Assembly: GCF_023721755.1 (NCBI RefSeq)
Contig: NZ_JAMDLH010000001.1
Location: 1,116,001 to 1,180,000 of the forward strand
DNA: 64,000 nt
From: Pleomorphomonas sp. NRK KF1
GTDB lineage: Bacteria; Pseudomonadota; Alphaproteobacteria; Rhizobiales; Pleomorphomonadaceae
Reading direction: 5' to 3'
Made by a program: the position numbers and the translations under genes. This document shows, piece after piece, positions 36,427 through 45,798 of this stretch. The stretch's first letter is position 1. Every line of letters starts with the position of its first letter. The notes under the pieces were generated by a model. It had not been told where the DNA came from, searched no databases, and saw only the letters and a list, made by a program, of their open reading frames with translations.

Positions 36427-37247
36427 CCAGCTACGGCCTCAAGCAGCGGTTCTCGACCGTCGTCGTCTATGTCTTCCTCGGGGTGATGGCCTTCCTCTCC
36501 ATCTTCCCCTTCCTGTGGATGGTCATCGGCGCCACCAACACCACGTCCGACATCATCAAGGGCAAGATGAGCTTCGGCGCGTCGCTCCTCGTCAACGTCA
36601 ACACCTTCCTGACCCAGGTCGATGCGCCGCTTGTCTTCTGGAACTCGGCCAAGATCACCATCATCGCCACGGTGCTGACGCTGCTGATTTCCTCGCTCGC
36701 CGGCTATGGCTTCGAGATCTTCGCCTCGCGCTTTCGCGAGAAGCTCTACACGCTGATGCTCTTGACGCTGATGATCCCGTTCGCGGCGCTGATGATCCCG
36801 CTGTTCATGCTGATGAAGCAGTTTGGCCTCATCAACACCCATATCGCGGTTGTGCTGCCCACGGTCGCCTCGGCCTTCATCATCTTCTACTTCCGCCAGT
36901 CGACCAAGGCGTTCCCGCATGAACTGCGCGACGCCGCCCGCGTCGACGGCCTGAAGGAGTGGCAGATCTTCTTCCTGATCTACATGCCGGTCATGCGCTC
37001 GACCTACGCCGCAGCCTTCATCATCGTCTTCATGACGGTCTGGAACAGCTATCTGTGGCCGCTGATCGTGCTGCAGTCCAACGACACCAAGACCATCACG
37101 CTCGTCATCTCCTCGCTCGGCTCGGCTTATTACCCCGACTACGGCGCGGTGATGATCGGCACGGTCCTCGCCACCATTCCCACCCTCTTCGTCTTCTTCG
37201 CCATGCAGCGCCAGTTCGTTGAAGGCATGCTCGGCTCGGTCAAGTAA
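36423..37247 (+). CDS. ABC transporter permease (LacG/UgpE type)
   Basis: A 274-residue inner-membrane permease with six helices. The EAA loop is DAARVDGLKEWQIFFLIYMPVM. The conserved FPFLWMVIGATNTTSDI near the N-terminus and WNSYLWPLIVLQSNDTKTITL near the end are typical of the LacG/MalG branch. It overlaps the upstream permease by 4 bases and precedes the GH2 gene by 10 bases. Confidence 0.93.
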   Translation: MTSYGLKQRFSTVVVYVFLGVMAFLSIFPFLWMVIGATNTTSDIIKGKMSFGASLLVNVNTFLTQVDAPLVFWNSAKITIIATVLTLLISSLAGYGFEIFASRFREKLYTLMLLTLMIPFAALMIPLFMLMKQFGLINTHIAVVLPTVASAFIIFYFRQSTKAFPHELRDAARVDGLKEWQIFFLIYMPVMRSTYAAAFIIVFMTVWNSYLWPLIVLQSNDTKTITLVISSLGSAYYPDYGAVMIGTVLATIPTLFVFFAMQRQFVEGMLGSVK

Positions 37248-37257
37248 CAGGTTCAAA

Positions 37258-39504
37258 ATGCGCAAGACCATCAACTGCAACACCGGCTGGACCTTCCACG
37301 AGGGCTTTTCCGCCGAGCTCGCCGCCGCCTTCCGCAAGGGCGAGGCGGTCAACCTGCCGCACAACGCGGTCGACCTGCCCTACAACTACTTCGACGAAAC
37401 CTGCTACCAGCGGCCATTCACCTACCAGAAGGTCATCGCCTGGCGGCCCGAGTTCGAGGGCCGTGAAGTGGCCCTGGTCTTCGACGGCGCCATGGCCGAC
37501 AGCGTCGTCTACGTCAACGGCGAAGAGGTGGTGGCCCATCCGGATGGCTACACGCCGTTCACCGCCCGTATGACCGACCGCCTCGTCGAGGGCGACAACC
37601 TCGTCACGGTGAAAATCGACGGCTCCGAGAACCCGGCCATTCCACCCTTCGGCGGCCAGATCGACTACCTCACCTACGCCGGCATCTACCGCGACGTCTG
37701 GCTGCGCGTGACCGCCCCGGTTTCCATCGGCAACGTCAAGATCGAGACGCCCGACGTGCTCGCGCCGAAGAAGACGGCGAAAGTGCGTGTCGACATCGCC
37801 AATCCGCGCGGGCTGAAGCTCGCCGGCCGGGTGTCGGTGACGCTGAAGGACGCCGCCGGCAAGACCGTCGGCAGCGCCAACGCCTCCTTTGCCACCGGCA
37901 GCGTGACACTGGAGTTCAAGGAACTCGACGGCATCGCCCTCTGGGATATCGACACTCCCAACCTCTATGAGGCGGTGATCGATCTCGTTCACGAGAGCGG
38001 CGACGATCAGTGCTGCGTCAAGTTCGGCTTCCGCTCCGTCGAATTCACGACAGAGGGCTTCCGCCTCAACGGCAAGCCGCTCAAGCTGCGCGGCCTCAAC
38101 CGCCATCAGGCCTACCCTTACGTCGGTTACGCCATGGGCCGTCGCGCTCAGGAGCTCGACGCCGAGATCCTGAAGAATGAGCTCAAGGTCAACGTCGTCC
38201 GCACCTCGCACTACCCGCAATCGCCCTGGTTCCTCGACGCCTGCGACCGCCTCGGCCTGCTGGTGTTCGAAGAGATTCCCGGCTGGCAGCATGTCGGCGA
38301 CGAGAAGTGGCAGGCGCTGGCGATCGACAACGTCCGCGCCATGATCGAGCGCGACTGGAACCATCCCTCGATCATCATCTGGGGTGTGCGTATCAACGAG
38401 TCGCAGGATTTCCACGACTTCTACACCGCCACCAACAAGCTCGCCCACGAGCTCGACCCGACCCGCCAGACCGGCGGCGTCCGCTACATCACCGACAGCG
38501 AGTTCCTGGAAGACGTCTACACGATGAACGACTTCATCCAGGGCAACGAGGAACTGCCCGGCGCCAACCGGCCGCGCACAGCCCTGCGTCCCGTGTCCGA
38601 GATCACCGGCCTCAAGAAGCCGGTGCCCTACATGGTGACCGAGTTCAACGGCCACATGTACCCGACCAAGCGCTATGATCAGGAACAGCGTCAGGCCGAG
38701 CACGTCACCCGCTATCTCTCCATCCTCAACGCCGTCTACGGTGACCCGAACATCTCCGGCTCAACCGGCTGGTGCATGTTCGACTACAACACCCACAAGG
38801 ACTTCGGTTCCGGCGACCGCATCTGCCATCACGGCGTGATGGACGCCTGGCGCGAGCCGAAGTTCGCCGCCTGGGTCTACACCAGCCAGTGCGAACCATC
38901 CGAAGAGGTTGTCCTCAAGCCCGTCACCTACTACGCGCGCGGCGAGCGCAACATCGGCGGCATCCTGCCGCTGATCGTGCTGACCAACTGCGACGAGGTG
39001 GAACTCCAGTACGGCCCGGATATCGTCAAGCGCGTCAAGCCCGACCGGGAGGCCTACCCGCACCTGCCGCATGCGCCGGTCGTCGTCGACCATCGCGCCT
39101 TCTCGGCCGAGGAACTCGGCCTCTGGGGCATGAAGTGGGAAGAGGCGACAGTAACAGGCTATGTCGACGGCAAGCCGGTGAAGACCGTCAAGTTCGCCTG
39201 CGATCCGGTTCCGACCACGCTGGAGGTCGAGCCCGACTGGACCGATCTGTCGGCCGAGCCCAAGGACTCCGTCCGTGTCATCGTCCGCGCGCTTGACCAA
39301 CTCGGCAACCTGCTGCCCTTCCTCGACGAGGCGATCCACGTCGAGGTCAGCGGCCCGGCGAAGCTGCTCGGTCCGTCGGAGGTCGTGCTCAAGGGTGGGG
39401 CCATCGGCTTCTGGCTTGAGACCACCGGCGGTGCCGGCAACGTCGTCGTCAAGGTCGCCTGCCATCGGTTCGGCGAGACCACCACCACCCTCAAGGCCGG
39501 CTGA
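37258..39504 (+). CDS. Glycoside hydrolase family 2 beta-galactosidase, cytoplasmic
   Basis: A 748-residue GH2 enzyme with no signal peptide, so it acts on imported disaccharide. The N-terminal sugar-binding domain (about 1-165, NLPHNAVDLPYNYF...RKV...DGYTPFTARMTD) and Ig-like domain precede the TIM barrel from about 270 (GFRLNGKPLKLRGLNRHQ). The acid/base Glu is in NHPSIIIWGVRINES and the nucleophile Glu in PYMVTEFNGHMYP. The usual SLGNES is replaced by GVRINES. C-terminal beta domains follow. Position between permeases and ATPase of the same operon makes a beta-galactoside the likely substrate; beta-glucuronidase or beta-mannosidase activity is less likely but not excluded. Confidence 0.9.
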   Translation: MRKTINCNTGWTFHEGFSAELAAAFRKGEAVNLPHNAVDLPYNYFDETCYQRPFTYQKVIAWRPEFEGREVALVFDGAMADSVVYVNGEEVVAHPDGYTPFTARMTDRLVEGDNLVTVKIDGSENPAIPPFGGQIDYLTYAGIYRDVWLRVTAPVSIGNVKIETPDVLAPKKTAKVRVDIANPRGLKLAGRVSVTLKDAAGKTVGSANASFATGSVTLEFKELDGIALWDIDTPNLYEAVIDLVHESGDDQCCVKFGFRSVEFTTEGFRLNGKPLKLRGLNRHQAYPYVGYAMGRRAQELDAEILKNELKVNVVRTSHYPQSPWFLDACDRLGLLVFEEIPGWQHVGDEKWQALAIDNVRAMIERDWNHPSIIIWGVRINESQDFHDFYTATNKLAHELDPTRQTGGVRYITDSEFLEDVYTMNDFIQGNEELPGANRPRTALRPVSEITGLKKPVPYMVTEFNGHMYPTKRYDQEQRQAEHVTRYLSILNAVYGDPNISGSTGWCMFDYNTHKDFGSGDRICHHGVMDAWREPKFAAWVYTSQCEPSEEVVLKPVTYYARGERNIGGILPLIVLTNCDEVELQYGPDIVKRVKPDREAYPHLPHAPVVVDHRAFSAEELGLWGMKWEEATVTGYVDGKPVKTVKFACDPVPTTLEVEPDWTDLSAEPKDSVRVIVRALDQLGNLLPFLDEAIHVEVSGPAKLLGPSEVVLKGGAIGFWLETTGGAGNVVVKVACHRFGETTTTLKAG

Positions 39505-39536
39505 ACGGCGCAACCGATCGAAGCGGGAAGAATAAC

Positions 39537-40619
<1,083 letters not shown>

Positions 40620-40644
40620 CGGCTCCCTCCACCGTCGGCACAAG

Positions 40645-40681
40645 GAAAGGCCGGGTACCCTTCGCAGGGTCCCGGCCTTTT
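40645..40681 (+). terminator. Terminator of the beta-galactoside operon
   Basis: GAAAGGCCGGG-(TACCCT TCGC AGGGT)-CCCGGCCTTTTC: a long GC-rich stem with a tetraloop and a T-run. It lies between convergent operons and its A-run may also stop the ribokinase operon. Confidence 0.88.
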
Positions 40682-40714
40682 CGTCATTGAGGAACAGGAT
40701 CGATTGGCAGCGCG

Positions 40715-41644
40715 TCAAGCGCGACGCGCCGCTCCCGTAAAGCCGGACGCCTTGGCGTCGACGGCGCTTCGCAGGGGAATGGCGACCTGGGCGCCGGGGG
40801 CGAGACAGGCAACCGCGCCCGCAACGGCGGCCCGCTGAAGAGAGACGGCGAAATCGTCGCCGGCGTCGAGACCGGCGGCAAGATAGCCGCAGAACGTGTC
40901 GCCAGCCCCGACGGCATCGACCGGAACGATCCGCGGGCTGTCCACCCGAATGATCTCTCCATCCGAAATGGCGATCGCCCCCCTTTCGCCGAGGGTGACG
41001 ACGATGATCTGCCCGTTTTCCGCATGCAGACGCCGCAAGGCGTCGACGCGGGCGTCGTCACTCTCAAGATCCATCCCGACCAGGCAGTCGAACTCGGTCT
41101 CGTTGGCGACGACGATGTCGGCAAGGCGACCGATGCGGGCTGCCTCGGCCGTGAGCGGCGCCAGGTTGAGCAGCGTGCGAACGCTGGCGTGGCGAGCCGC
41201 CGCAAGCGCGGCCTCGACGCTGGCCTCCGGAATCTCCAGCTGAAGCATCAGCAGGTCGCGCGGCCCGAGCCCCATCACCGCCGCCTCGGCGTCCGGTGAC
41301 GTCAACGCACCGTTGGCGCCGGGAATGACGGTGATCATGTTCTCGCCATTGGCATCGACCAGGATGACGGCGGTACCCGTCGGCCCGGGCACGGTGCGGA
41401 CGAGCGACATGTCGACGTCGCTTTCGCGCAGACAGGCAACGGCCGGACCGGCGAAGTCATCGCTTCCCACAGCACCGGCAAAGCGCACCTCGGCACCGGC
41501 GCGTCGGGCAGCCAGAGCCTGGTTGGCCCCTTTTCCGCCCGGCGAGGTGGCAAAGCCCCTGCCCGCGACCGTCTCCCCCGGATGGGGCAAGCGGTGCGCG
41601 GTTGCGACGAGATCAATGTTGACCGAACCAAAGACGGTGATCAT
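40715..41644 (-). CDS. Ribokinase-type PfkB sugar kinase
   Basis: A 309-residue sugar kinase. The ribokinase signatures GSVNIDLVATAHRLPHPGETV and SPGGKGANQALAARRAG are at the N-terminus; the catalytic PVDAVGAGDTFCGYLA is near residue 250. Family identity as ribokinase (RbsK) is good, but the gene ends a TRAP/aldolase operon rather than an rbs operon, so another pentose, deoxy-sugar or sugar acid is possible. The start at 41644 follows GAAAGAG by about 6 bases. Confidence 0.9.
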   Translation of the reverse strand: MITVFGSVNIDLVATAHRLPHPGETVAGRGFATSPGGKGANQALAARRAGAEVRFAGAVGSDDFAGPAVACLRESDVDMSLVRTVPGPTGTAVILVDANGENMITVIPGANGALTSPDAEAAVMGLGPRDLLMLQLEIPEASVEAALAAARHASVRTLLNLAPLTAEAARIGRLADIVVANETEFDCLVGMDLESDDARVDALRRLHAENGQIIVVTLGERGAIAISDGEIIRVDSPRIVPVDAVGAGDTFCGYLAAGLDAGDDFAVSLQRAAVAGAVACLAPGAQVAIPLRSAVDAKASGFTGAARRA

Positions 41645-41735
41645 GAGGTCTCTTTCAGTTCGCCGGCGTCGACGATGGTCGCCAAGGCCAGATCGGGCCT
41701 CATGATCGTCCATCCATCGACGCCGAACGCATCAC

Positions 41736-42560
41736 TCAGTAGGACCGCGACAGTCCGGACGTCACCGGCGTGGCGCCGCTGGCCTTTGCCGAGGCGATGG
41801 CCTGGTATTCGGCCAGGGCGAGCTTGCCGGCATCACGCAACAGCGCGACATCGTGCGGGCCGGCAATGACGCGGTAACCCCGGTCGATGAGGTCGGCGAC
41901 CGAGGCGCCACCATTCGGCACGGTGCCCAGCACCTTGCCGGCGTCAAGGATAGCCTTCTCGGCGCGGCGGACCAGAGCCTGGACTTCAGCGTGGCCGGTC
42001 TGCTCGAGACGACCGATCGATCCCGCGAGATCGTTGACGCCGATGAACACCACATCGACGCCGGGAATGGCGGCGATGGCCGCCGCATTGTCGACGGCGA
42101 CGTGGGACTCGAGCTGCACGACGATCAGCATTTCCCGGTTGGCCTTGACGATATAGTCGGGCTCGAGGCCGAAGGTCGACGCCCGCACCACACCGGCGGC
42201 ATAACCGCGAATGCCCTGCGGCGGATAGAGACAGGCGCGAACCGCCGCCTCGGCCGCTTCAGGCGTATCGACCGAGGGGATCATGACCGACTGGACGCCC
42301 GCGTCGAGAACCCGCTTGAGGAAGACATGGTCGTTCCAGGGTACGCGCACGAGCGCCGGGGTCGGCGTCGTTTCGACGGCCCGCAGCGTCTCCATGATTT
42401 CCCGCGTCTCGCCGATGCCGTGTTCGTGGTCGACCAGCAGATAGTCGAACCCGATATGCCCGAGTATCTCGGCGTTGGTGGGCGAACCGCCACCGATCCA
42501 GCAACCGAACGCGGTCTTGCCGGACAAGAGATGTGACTTCAGACGGTTGGGCTTGAACAT
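41736..42560 (-). CDS. HpcH/HpaI-family class II aldolase
   Basis: A 274-residue TIM-barrel aldolase that cleaves 2-keto-3-deoxy acids to pyruvate (or similar) and an aldehyde. Family signatures: DYLLVDHEHGIGE (catalytic His region), ALVRVPWNDHVFLKRVLDAG (substrate Arg), LIVVQLESHVAVDNAAAIAA (metal-binding Glu) and VFIGVNDLAGSIG (metal-binding Asp). It lies between the TRAP binding-protein gene and the kinase gene, in the same operon. This suggests that the imported compound is a sugar acid or keto-deoxy acid, such as 2-keto-3-deoxy-L-rhamnonate or related; the exact substrate is unknown. Confidence 0.9.
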   Translation of the reverse strand: MFKPNRLKSHLLSGKTAFGCWIGGGSPTNAEILGHIGFDYLLVDHEHGIGETREIMETLRAVETTPTPALVRVPWNDHVFLKRVLDAGVQSVMIPSVDTPEAAEAAVRACLYPPQGIRGYAAGVVRASTFGLEPDYIVKANREMLIVVQLESHVAVDNAAAIAAIPGVDVVFIGVNDLAGSIGRLEQTGHAEVQALVRRAEKAILDAGKVLGTVPNGGASVADLIDRGYRVIAGPHDVALLRDAGKLALAEYQAIASAKASGATPVTSGLSRSY

Positions 42561-42629
42561 CGGAAAATGACCTTCAGGAACATGAGAGTTTTACGCGCCG
42601 GACCGGCGCTTTCATCGAAGCGGAACCGA

Positions 42630-42659
42630 TGCCGATGATCCTGCAAGGGACCATCGGCA
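42630..42659 (-). repeat. Intercistronic stem-loop between dctP and the aldolase gene
   Basis: TGCCGATG and CATCGGCA, with an inner TCC/GGA, flank the loop TGCAAG. No T-run follows on the minus strand, so it is probably an mRNA-stabilising hairpin 3' of the binding-protein gene rather than a terminator. Confidence 0.6.
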
Positions 42660-42674
42660 CCGACCCCGCCAGGA

Positions 42675-43688
42675 TCACTTGGCTTCGCGTGCCTTCGCGA
42701 TGGTTTCGTTGAGCAGCTTGACGATGGCCGGATCGGCCTTGGCCGCGTAGGCGTCGGCGACGCCCTTGGTCTTCTCGCGGAAGCGGGCCACTTCCTCCGG
42801 CGCCAGCGTGGTGACGGTGGTGCCGGCGGCGGCGATCTCCTCGATCGCCTTGGCGTCGGAGTCGCGCGACAGCTGCCGCTGGAACTGGGCCGCTTCCAGC
42901 GCTGCTTCGCTCAGCAGCTGCTGTTCATCGGCATCGAGCTTGTTCCACAGCGGCTTCGAATACAGCATCACCATCGGGTTGTAGGTATGCCGCGTCAGCG
43001 TCATGTACTTCTGCACTTCGTTGAGCTTGGCGGTCAGGATGCTGGGAGCCGGGTTTTCCTGGCCATCCACGGTGCCGGTCTCGAGAGCCGTGTAGACTTC
43101 GGGGAACGGCATCGGCACGGCGTTGGCGCCAAGCGCGTTGAACATGTCGAGGTAGATGGGCGACTGGACCACGCGGATCTTGAGCCCGGCGATATCATCG
43201 ACCTTTTCGACCGCGCGGCGGCTGTTGGTCAGCTGGCGGAAGCCGAGCTCCCAATAGGACAGCACGACGAGGTTCTTGGCATCGAGCTGCTGGGCGAAGA
43301 TCTTGCCGACCTCGCCGTCCATCACCGCATCGGCTTCCTGCGGGTTTTCGAACAGGAAGGGCAGATCGAGCAGCGCGAAGTCGGGCGCCAGCGATGCCAT
43401 CAGGCCGGCGTTCATCACCGACATCTGCAGGACGCCGCCCTGCAACGACGATACGGCCTGCATGTCGCCGCCGAGCTGACCGGCCGGGAACACCTTGACC
43501 TCGATCTTGCCGCCGCTCTTCTCCTTGACGATCTCGGCGAACTTCCGCTGCCCCTCAACCAGAGGCGAGCCCTCGGACCCGGCGCTGGCAAAGCGGAGCG
43601 TCTGTTCGTGGATCTCGGCCTGGGCGGCCGCGGGAAACATCAGCGCCGCCACGGCACCGGCCAACAGCATCTTCGTAAGGTTTCGCAT
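42675..43688 (-). CDS. dctP: TRAP transporter substrate-binding protein DctP
   Basis: A 337-residue periplasmic binding protein. A signal peptide covers about 1-24 (MRNLTKMLLAGAVAALMFPA...AQA). Family features: FPAGQLGGDMQAVSSLQGG, the ligand-carboxylate Arg region IAGLKIRVVQSPIYLDM and PFPEVYTALETGTVDGQENP. A strong ribosome binding site AAGGAGG is 5 bases before the start. TRAP binding proteins usually bind organic acids (sugar acids, sialic acid, keto acids), which agrees with the neighbouring aldolase. Confidence 0.94.
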   Translation of the reverse strand: MRNLTKMLLAGAVAALMFPAAAQAEIHEQTLRFASAGSEGSPLVEGQRKFAEIVKEKSGGKIEVKVFPAGQLGGDMQAVSSLQGGVLQMSVMNAGLMASLAPDFALLDLPFLFENPQEADAVMDGEVGKIFAQQLDAKNLVVLSYWELGFRQLTNSRRAVEKVDDIAGLKIRVVQSPIYLDMFNALGANAVPMPFPEVYTALETGTVDGQENPAPSILTAKLNEVQKYMTLTRHTYNPMVMLYSKPLWNKLDADEQQLLSEAALEAAQFQRQLSRDSDAKAIEEIAAAGTTVTTLAPEEVARFREKTKGVADAYAAKADPAIVKLLNETIAKAREAK

Positions 43689-43720
43689 ATTCTCCTCCTT
43701 TTGGTCTGCAATGCGAAGGG

Positions 43721-45001
43721 TCAACGGGTGAGCCAGGCCGCCGGAATGGTGATGAGTTCCGGGAAAGCGACCATGGCCAGCAAGACGAGCAGTTCGACGG
43801 CTATGAAGGGCCACACGCCACGGATCACGCTCGCCATGCTCGATCGCGTGACGCCGGCCGTGACGTTGAGGACGGTGCCGACCGGCGGCGTGATCAGCCC
43901 GATCGAGGTGTTGATGATCAGCATGACGCCGAAGTAGATCGGATCGATGCCGGCCTGCTGCACCACGGGCACCAGGATCGGCCCGAGGATCAGGATGGTC
44001 GGCGCCATGTCCATGGCCATGCCGATGGCGACGATGATCAGCATGATGATCAGCATCAAGAGGCGCGGGCTTTCCATGAACGGTCCGAGCAACTCGACCA
44101 TCTGGCCGGGCAGATCGGCAATGGTGATCAGCCACGCGGCCACAAGGGCGGAGGCCACCATGAAGATCACCGCCGACGTGACCTTGGCCGACGAGACGAA
44201 CACGCGCAGCAGCAGCGACGGGGTCATCTCGCGATAGATCACCGACGACACGAAGAGAGCATATGCGGCGGCGACCACCGCCGCTTCCGTCGGCGTGAAC
44301 AGGCCGAACTTCAGTCCGAAGATGATGATCACCGGCAAACCGAGCGCCCAGGCGCCCTCGCGCAGGGCCTTGACCCTCTCCGCGCCGGTGGCGCGCGGAC
44401 GGACTTCGATCTTGTCCCGGCCGGAAATGAAGTACCAGGTGGCCGCCAGCGCGAAACCGATCATCAGGCCGGGCGCGATGCCCGCCAGGAACAGCTTGGA
44501 AATGGAGAGGTTGGCGGCAACGCCGAGCAGGATGAACCCGATCGACGGCGGAATGATCGGGCCAATGATAGAGCTGGCGGCGACGAGGCCGACCGAACGC
44601 CCTTTCTCATGGCCGGTCTTGACCATCATTGGCACGAGAAGCGCGCCGAGAGCGGCGGCATCGGCGGCGGCCGAACCGGACAGCGCCGCCAGGATGCAGG
44701 CTGCGATGATCGTCACGTAGCCGAGGCCGCCCCGGATATGGCCCATCATCGCCAGGGCGAAGCTGACGATGCGCTTCGAAAGGCCGCCGGTGTTCATGAT
44801 CTCGCCGGCGAGCATGAAGAAGGGAACGGCCAGCAAGGTGAAGCTGTCGGCGCCGCCCACGAGATTCTGTGCCAGGATCTGGGGATCGAACAGGTCGAGG
44901 TGCACCATCAGGGCCACAGCCGACAGGATGAGGGCAAAGGCGATCGGCAGGCCGATTGCCATGGCGGCAAACAGGGTTGCCACGAAGATCACGATGGTCA
45001 T
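43721..45001 (-). CDS. dctM: TRAP transporter large permease DctM
   Basis: A 426-residue membrane protein with about twelve helices, the ion-coupled channel of the TRAP transporter. Family runs: PFFMLAGEIMNTGGLSKRI, LSGSAAADAAALGALLVPMM and IGLITPPVGTVLNVTAGV. The start at 45001 (MTIVIFVATLF) is preferred; an upstream ATG adds five residues. It lies 32 bp upstream of dctP and about 80 bp downstream of dctQ. Confidence 0.94.
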   Translation of the reverse strand: MTIVIFVATLFAAMAIGLPIAFALILSAVALMVHLDLFDPQILAQNLVGGADSFTLLAVPFFMLAGEIMNTGGLSKRIVSFALAMMGHIRGGLGYVTIIAACILAALSGSAAADAAALGALLVPMMVKTGHEKGRSVGLVAASSIIGPIIPPSIGFILLGVAANLSISKLFLAGIAPGLMIGFALAATWYFISGRDKIEVRPRATGAERVKALREGAWALGLPVIIIFGLKFGLFTPTEAAVVAAAYALFVSSVIYREMTPSLLLRVFVSSAKVTSAVIFMVASALVAAWLITIADLPGQMVELLGPFMESPRLLMLIIMLIIVAIGMAMDMAPTILILGPILVPVVQQAGIDPIYFGVMLIINTSIGLITPPVGTVLNVTAGVTRSSMASVIRGVWPFIAVELLVLLAMVAFPELITIPAAWLTR

Positions 45002-45080
45002 GGGCTGAAGTCCTGACATCGGCCCTGAGGCCGGCATTCCCTAGAAGATGGCGCCAGACGCAGCTGGTCGGACAATGGGG

Positions 45081-45623
45081 TCAGCGCTGATCGACGGCCC
45101 CCGCCTCGGCGATGGCTTCGGCGACCTCATCCTTGCGGCCGACGAGGTCGTTGTCGCTCAAACGGCCGCGCAGCGATTTCAGCAACATGGCGCTGAACCA
45201 GAGCATCGCCACTGCCGTGAACACCAGGACTGGAACGAAATAGAGCGACTGCGAAAGGCCGAGCACCGGCGTGGTGGAGCCGTAGTTGATCTCCGCCTGG
45301 GTCCAGCTGCCCGAAAAGACCAGCCAACTGAGATAGAGCATGAACGCGTTCGACAGTACGAAACAGACGATCTTGGCCGGGCGAGGCAGCATATGAAGCA
45401 GGGTGTCGACGCCGAGATGGGCGCGCTCGAACAGGGCCACGGCCGCACCAAGGAACACAAGCCAGACGAACAGCAGCCGAGACAGCTCCTCGGTGATCGT
45501 GATGCCGCTGTTGAAGGCGTAGCGCAGCACCACGTTGAGCAGGACCAGAACGAGCATGACCGCCAGCATCGCGGCGATGATCATCTCGATCGGCCGAATG
45601 AGGTATTTTCGAACGGTATCCAT
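45081..45623 (-). CDS. dctQ: TRAP transporter small permease DctQ
   Basis: A 180-residue four-helix membrane protein. The DctQ core RYAFNSGITITEELSRLLFVWLVFLGAAVAL (about 34-64) is well conserved. GGAGG lies 7 bases before the start. It is the first gene of the operon, facing the divergent LacI regulator across a promoter region with two matching operators. Confidence 0.92.
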   Translation of the reverse strand: MDTVRKYLIRPIEMIIAAMLAVMLVLVLLNVVLRYAFNSGITITEELSRLLFVWLVFLGAAVALFERAHLGVDTLLHMLPRPAKIVCFVLSNAFMLYLSWLVFSGSWTQAEINYGSTTPVLGLSQSLYFVPVLVFTAVAMLWFSAMLLKSLRGRLSDNDLVGRKDEVAEAIAEAGAVDQR

Positions 45624-45681
45624 AGCGCCCTCCCGGTGACTCGTTCCGAAACACACCCCTCCAGGCACGTTCGAGGCCAGC

Positions 45682-45697
45682 ATGTACGCGCTTACAT
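45682..45697. promoter_or_regulatory. LacI operator O1 of the TRAP/aldolase operon
   Basis: ATGTACGCGCTTACAT is a near-perfect 16-bp palindrome (ATGTA-C/A-GCGC-T/G-TACAT) with the CG centre usual for LacI-family operators. It lies about 59 bp before the dctQ start. Confidence 0.72.
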
Positions 45698-45759
45698 CAC
45701 ACCTCTTTCATAAGCTGTCAACTAACCTGTTTTACTAGGTTGCCTGGCTTCGGAATGGA

Positions 45760-45775
45760 ATGTACGCGCATACGT
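45760..45775. promoter_or_regulatory. LacI operator O2 upstream of the regulator
   Basis: ATGTACGCGCATACGT shares 14 of 16 bases with O1 and lies about 24 bp before the regulator start. Centre-to-centre spacing between O1 and O2 is 78 bp, suited to looping and autoregulation. Confidence 0.7.
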
Positions 45776-45798
45776 GTACTCTCAAGTCATGGTGTGGA

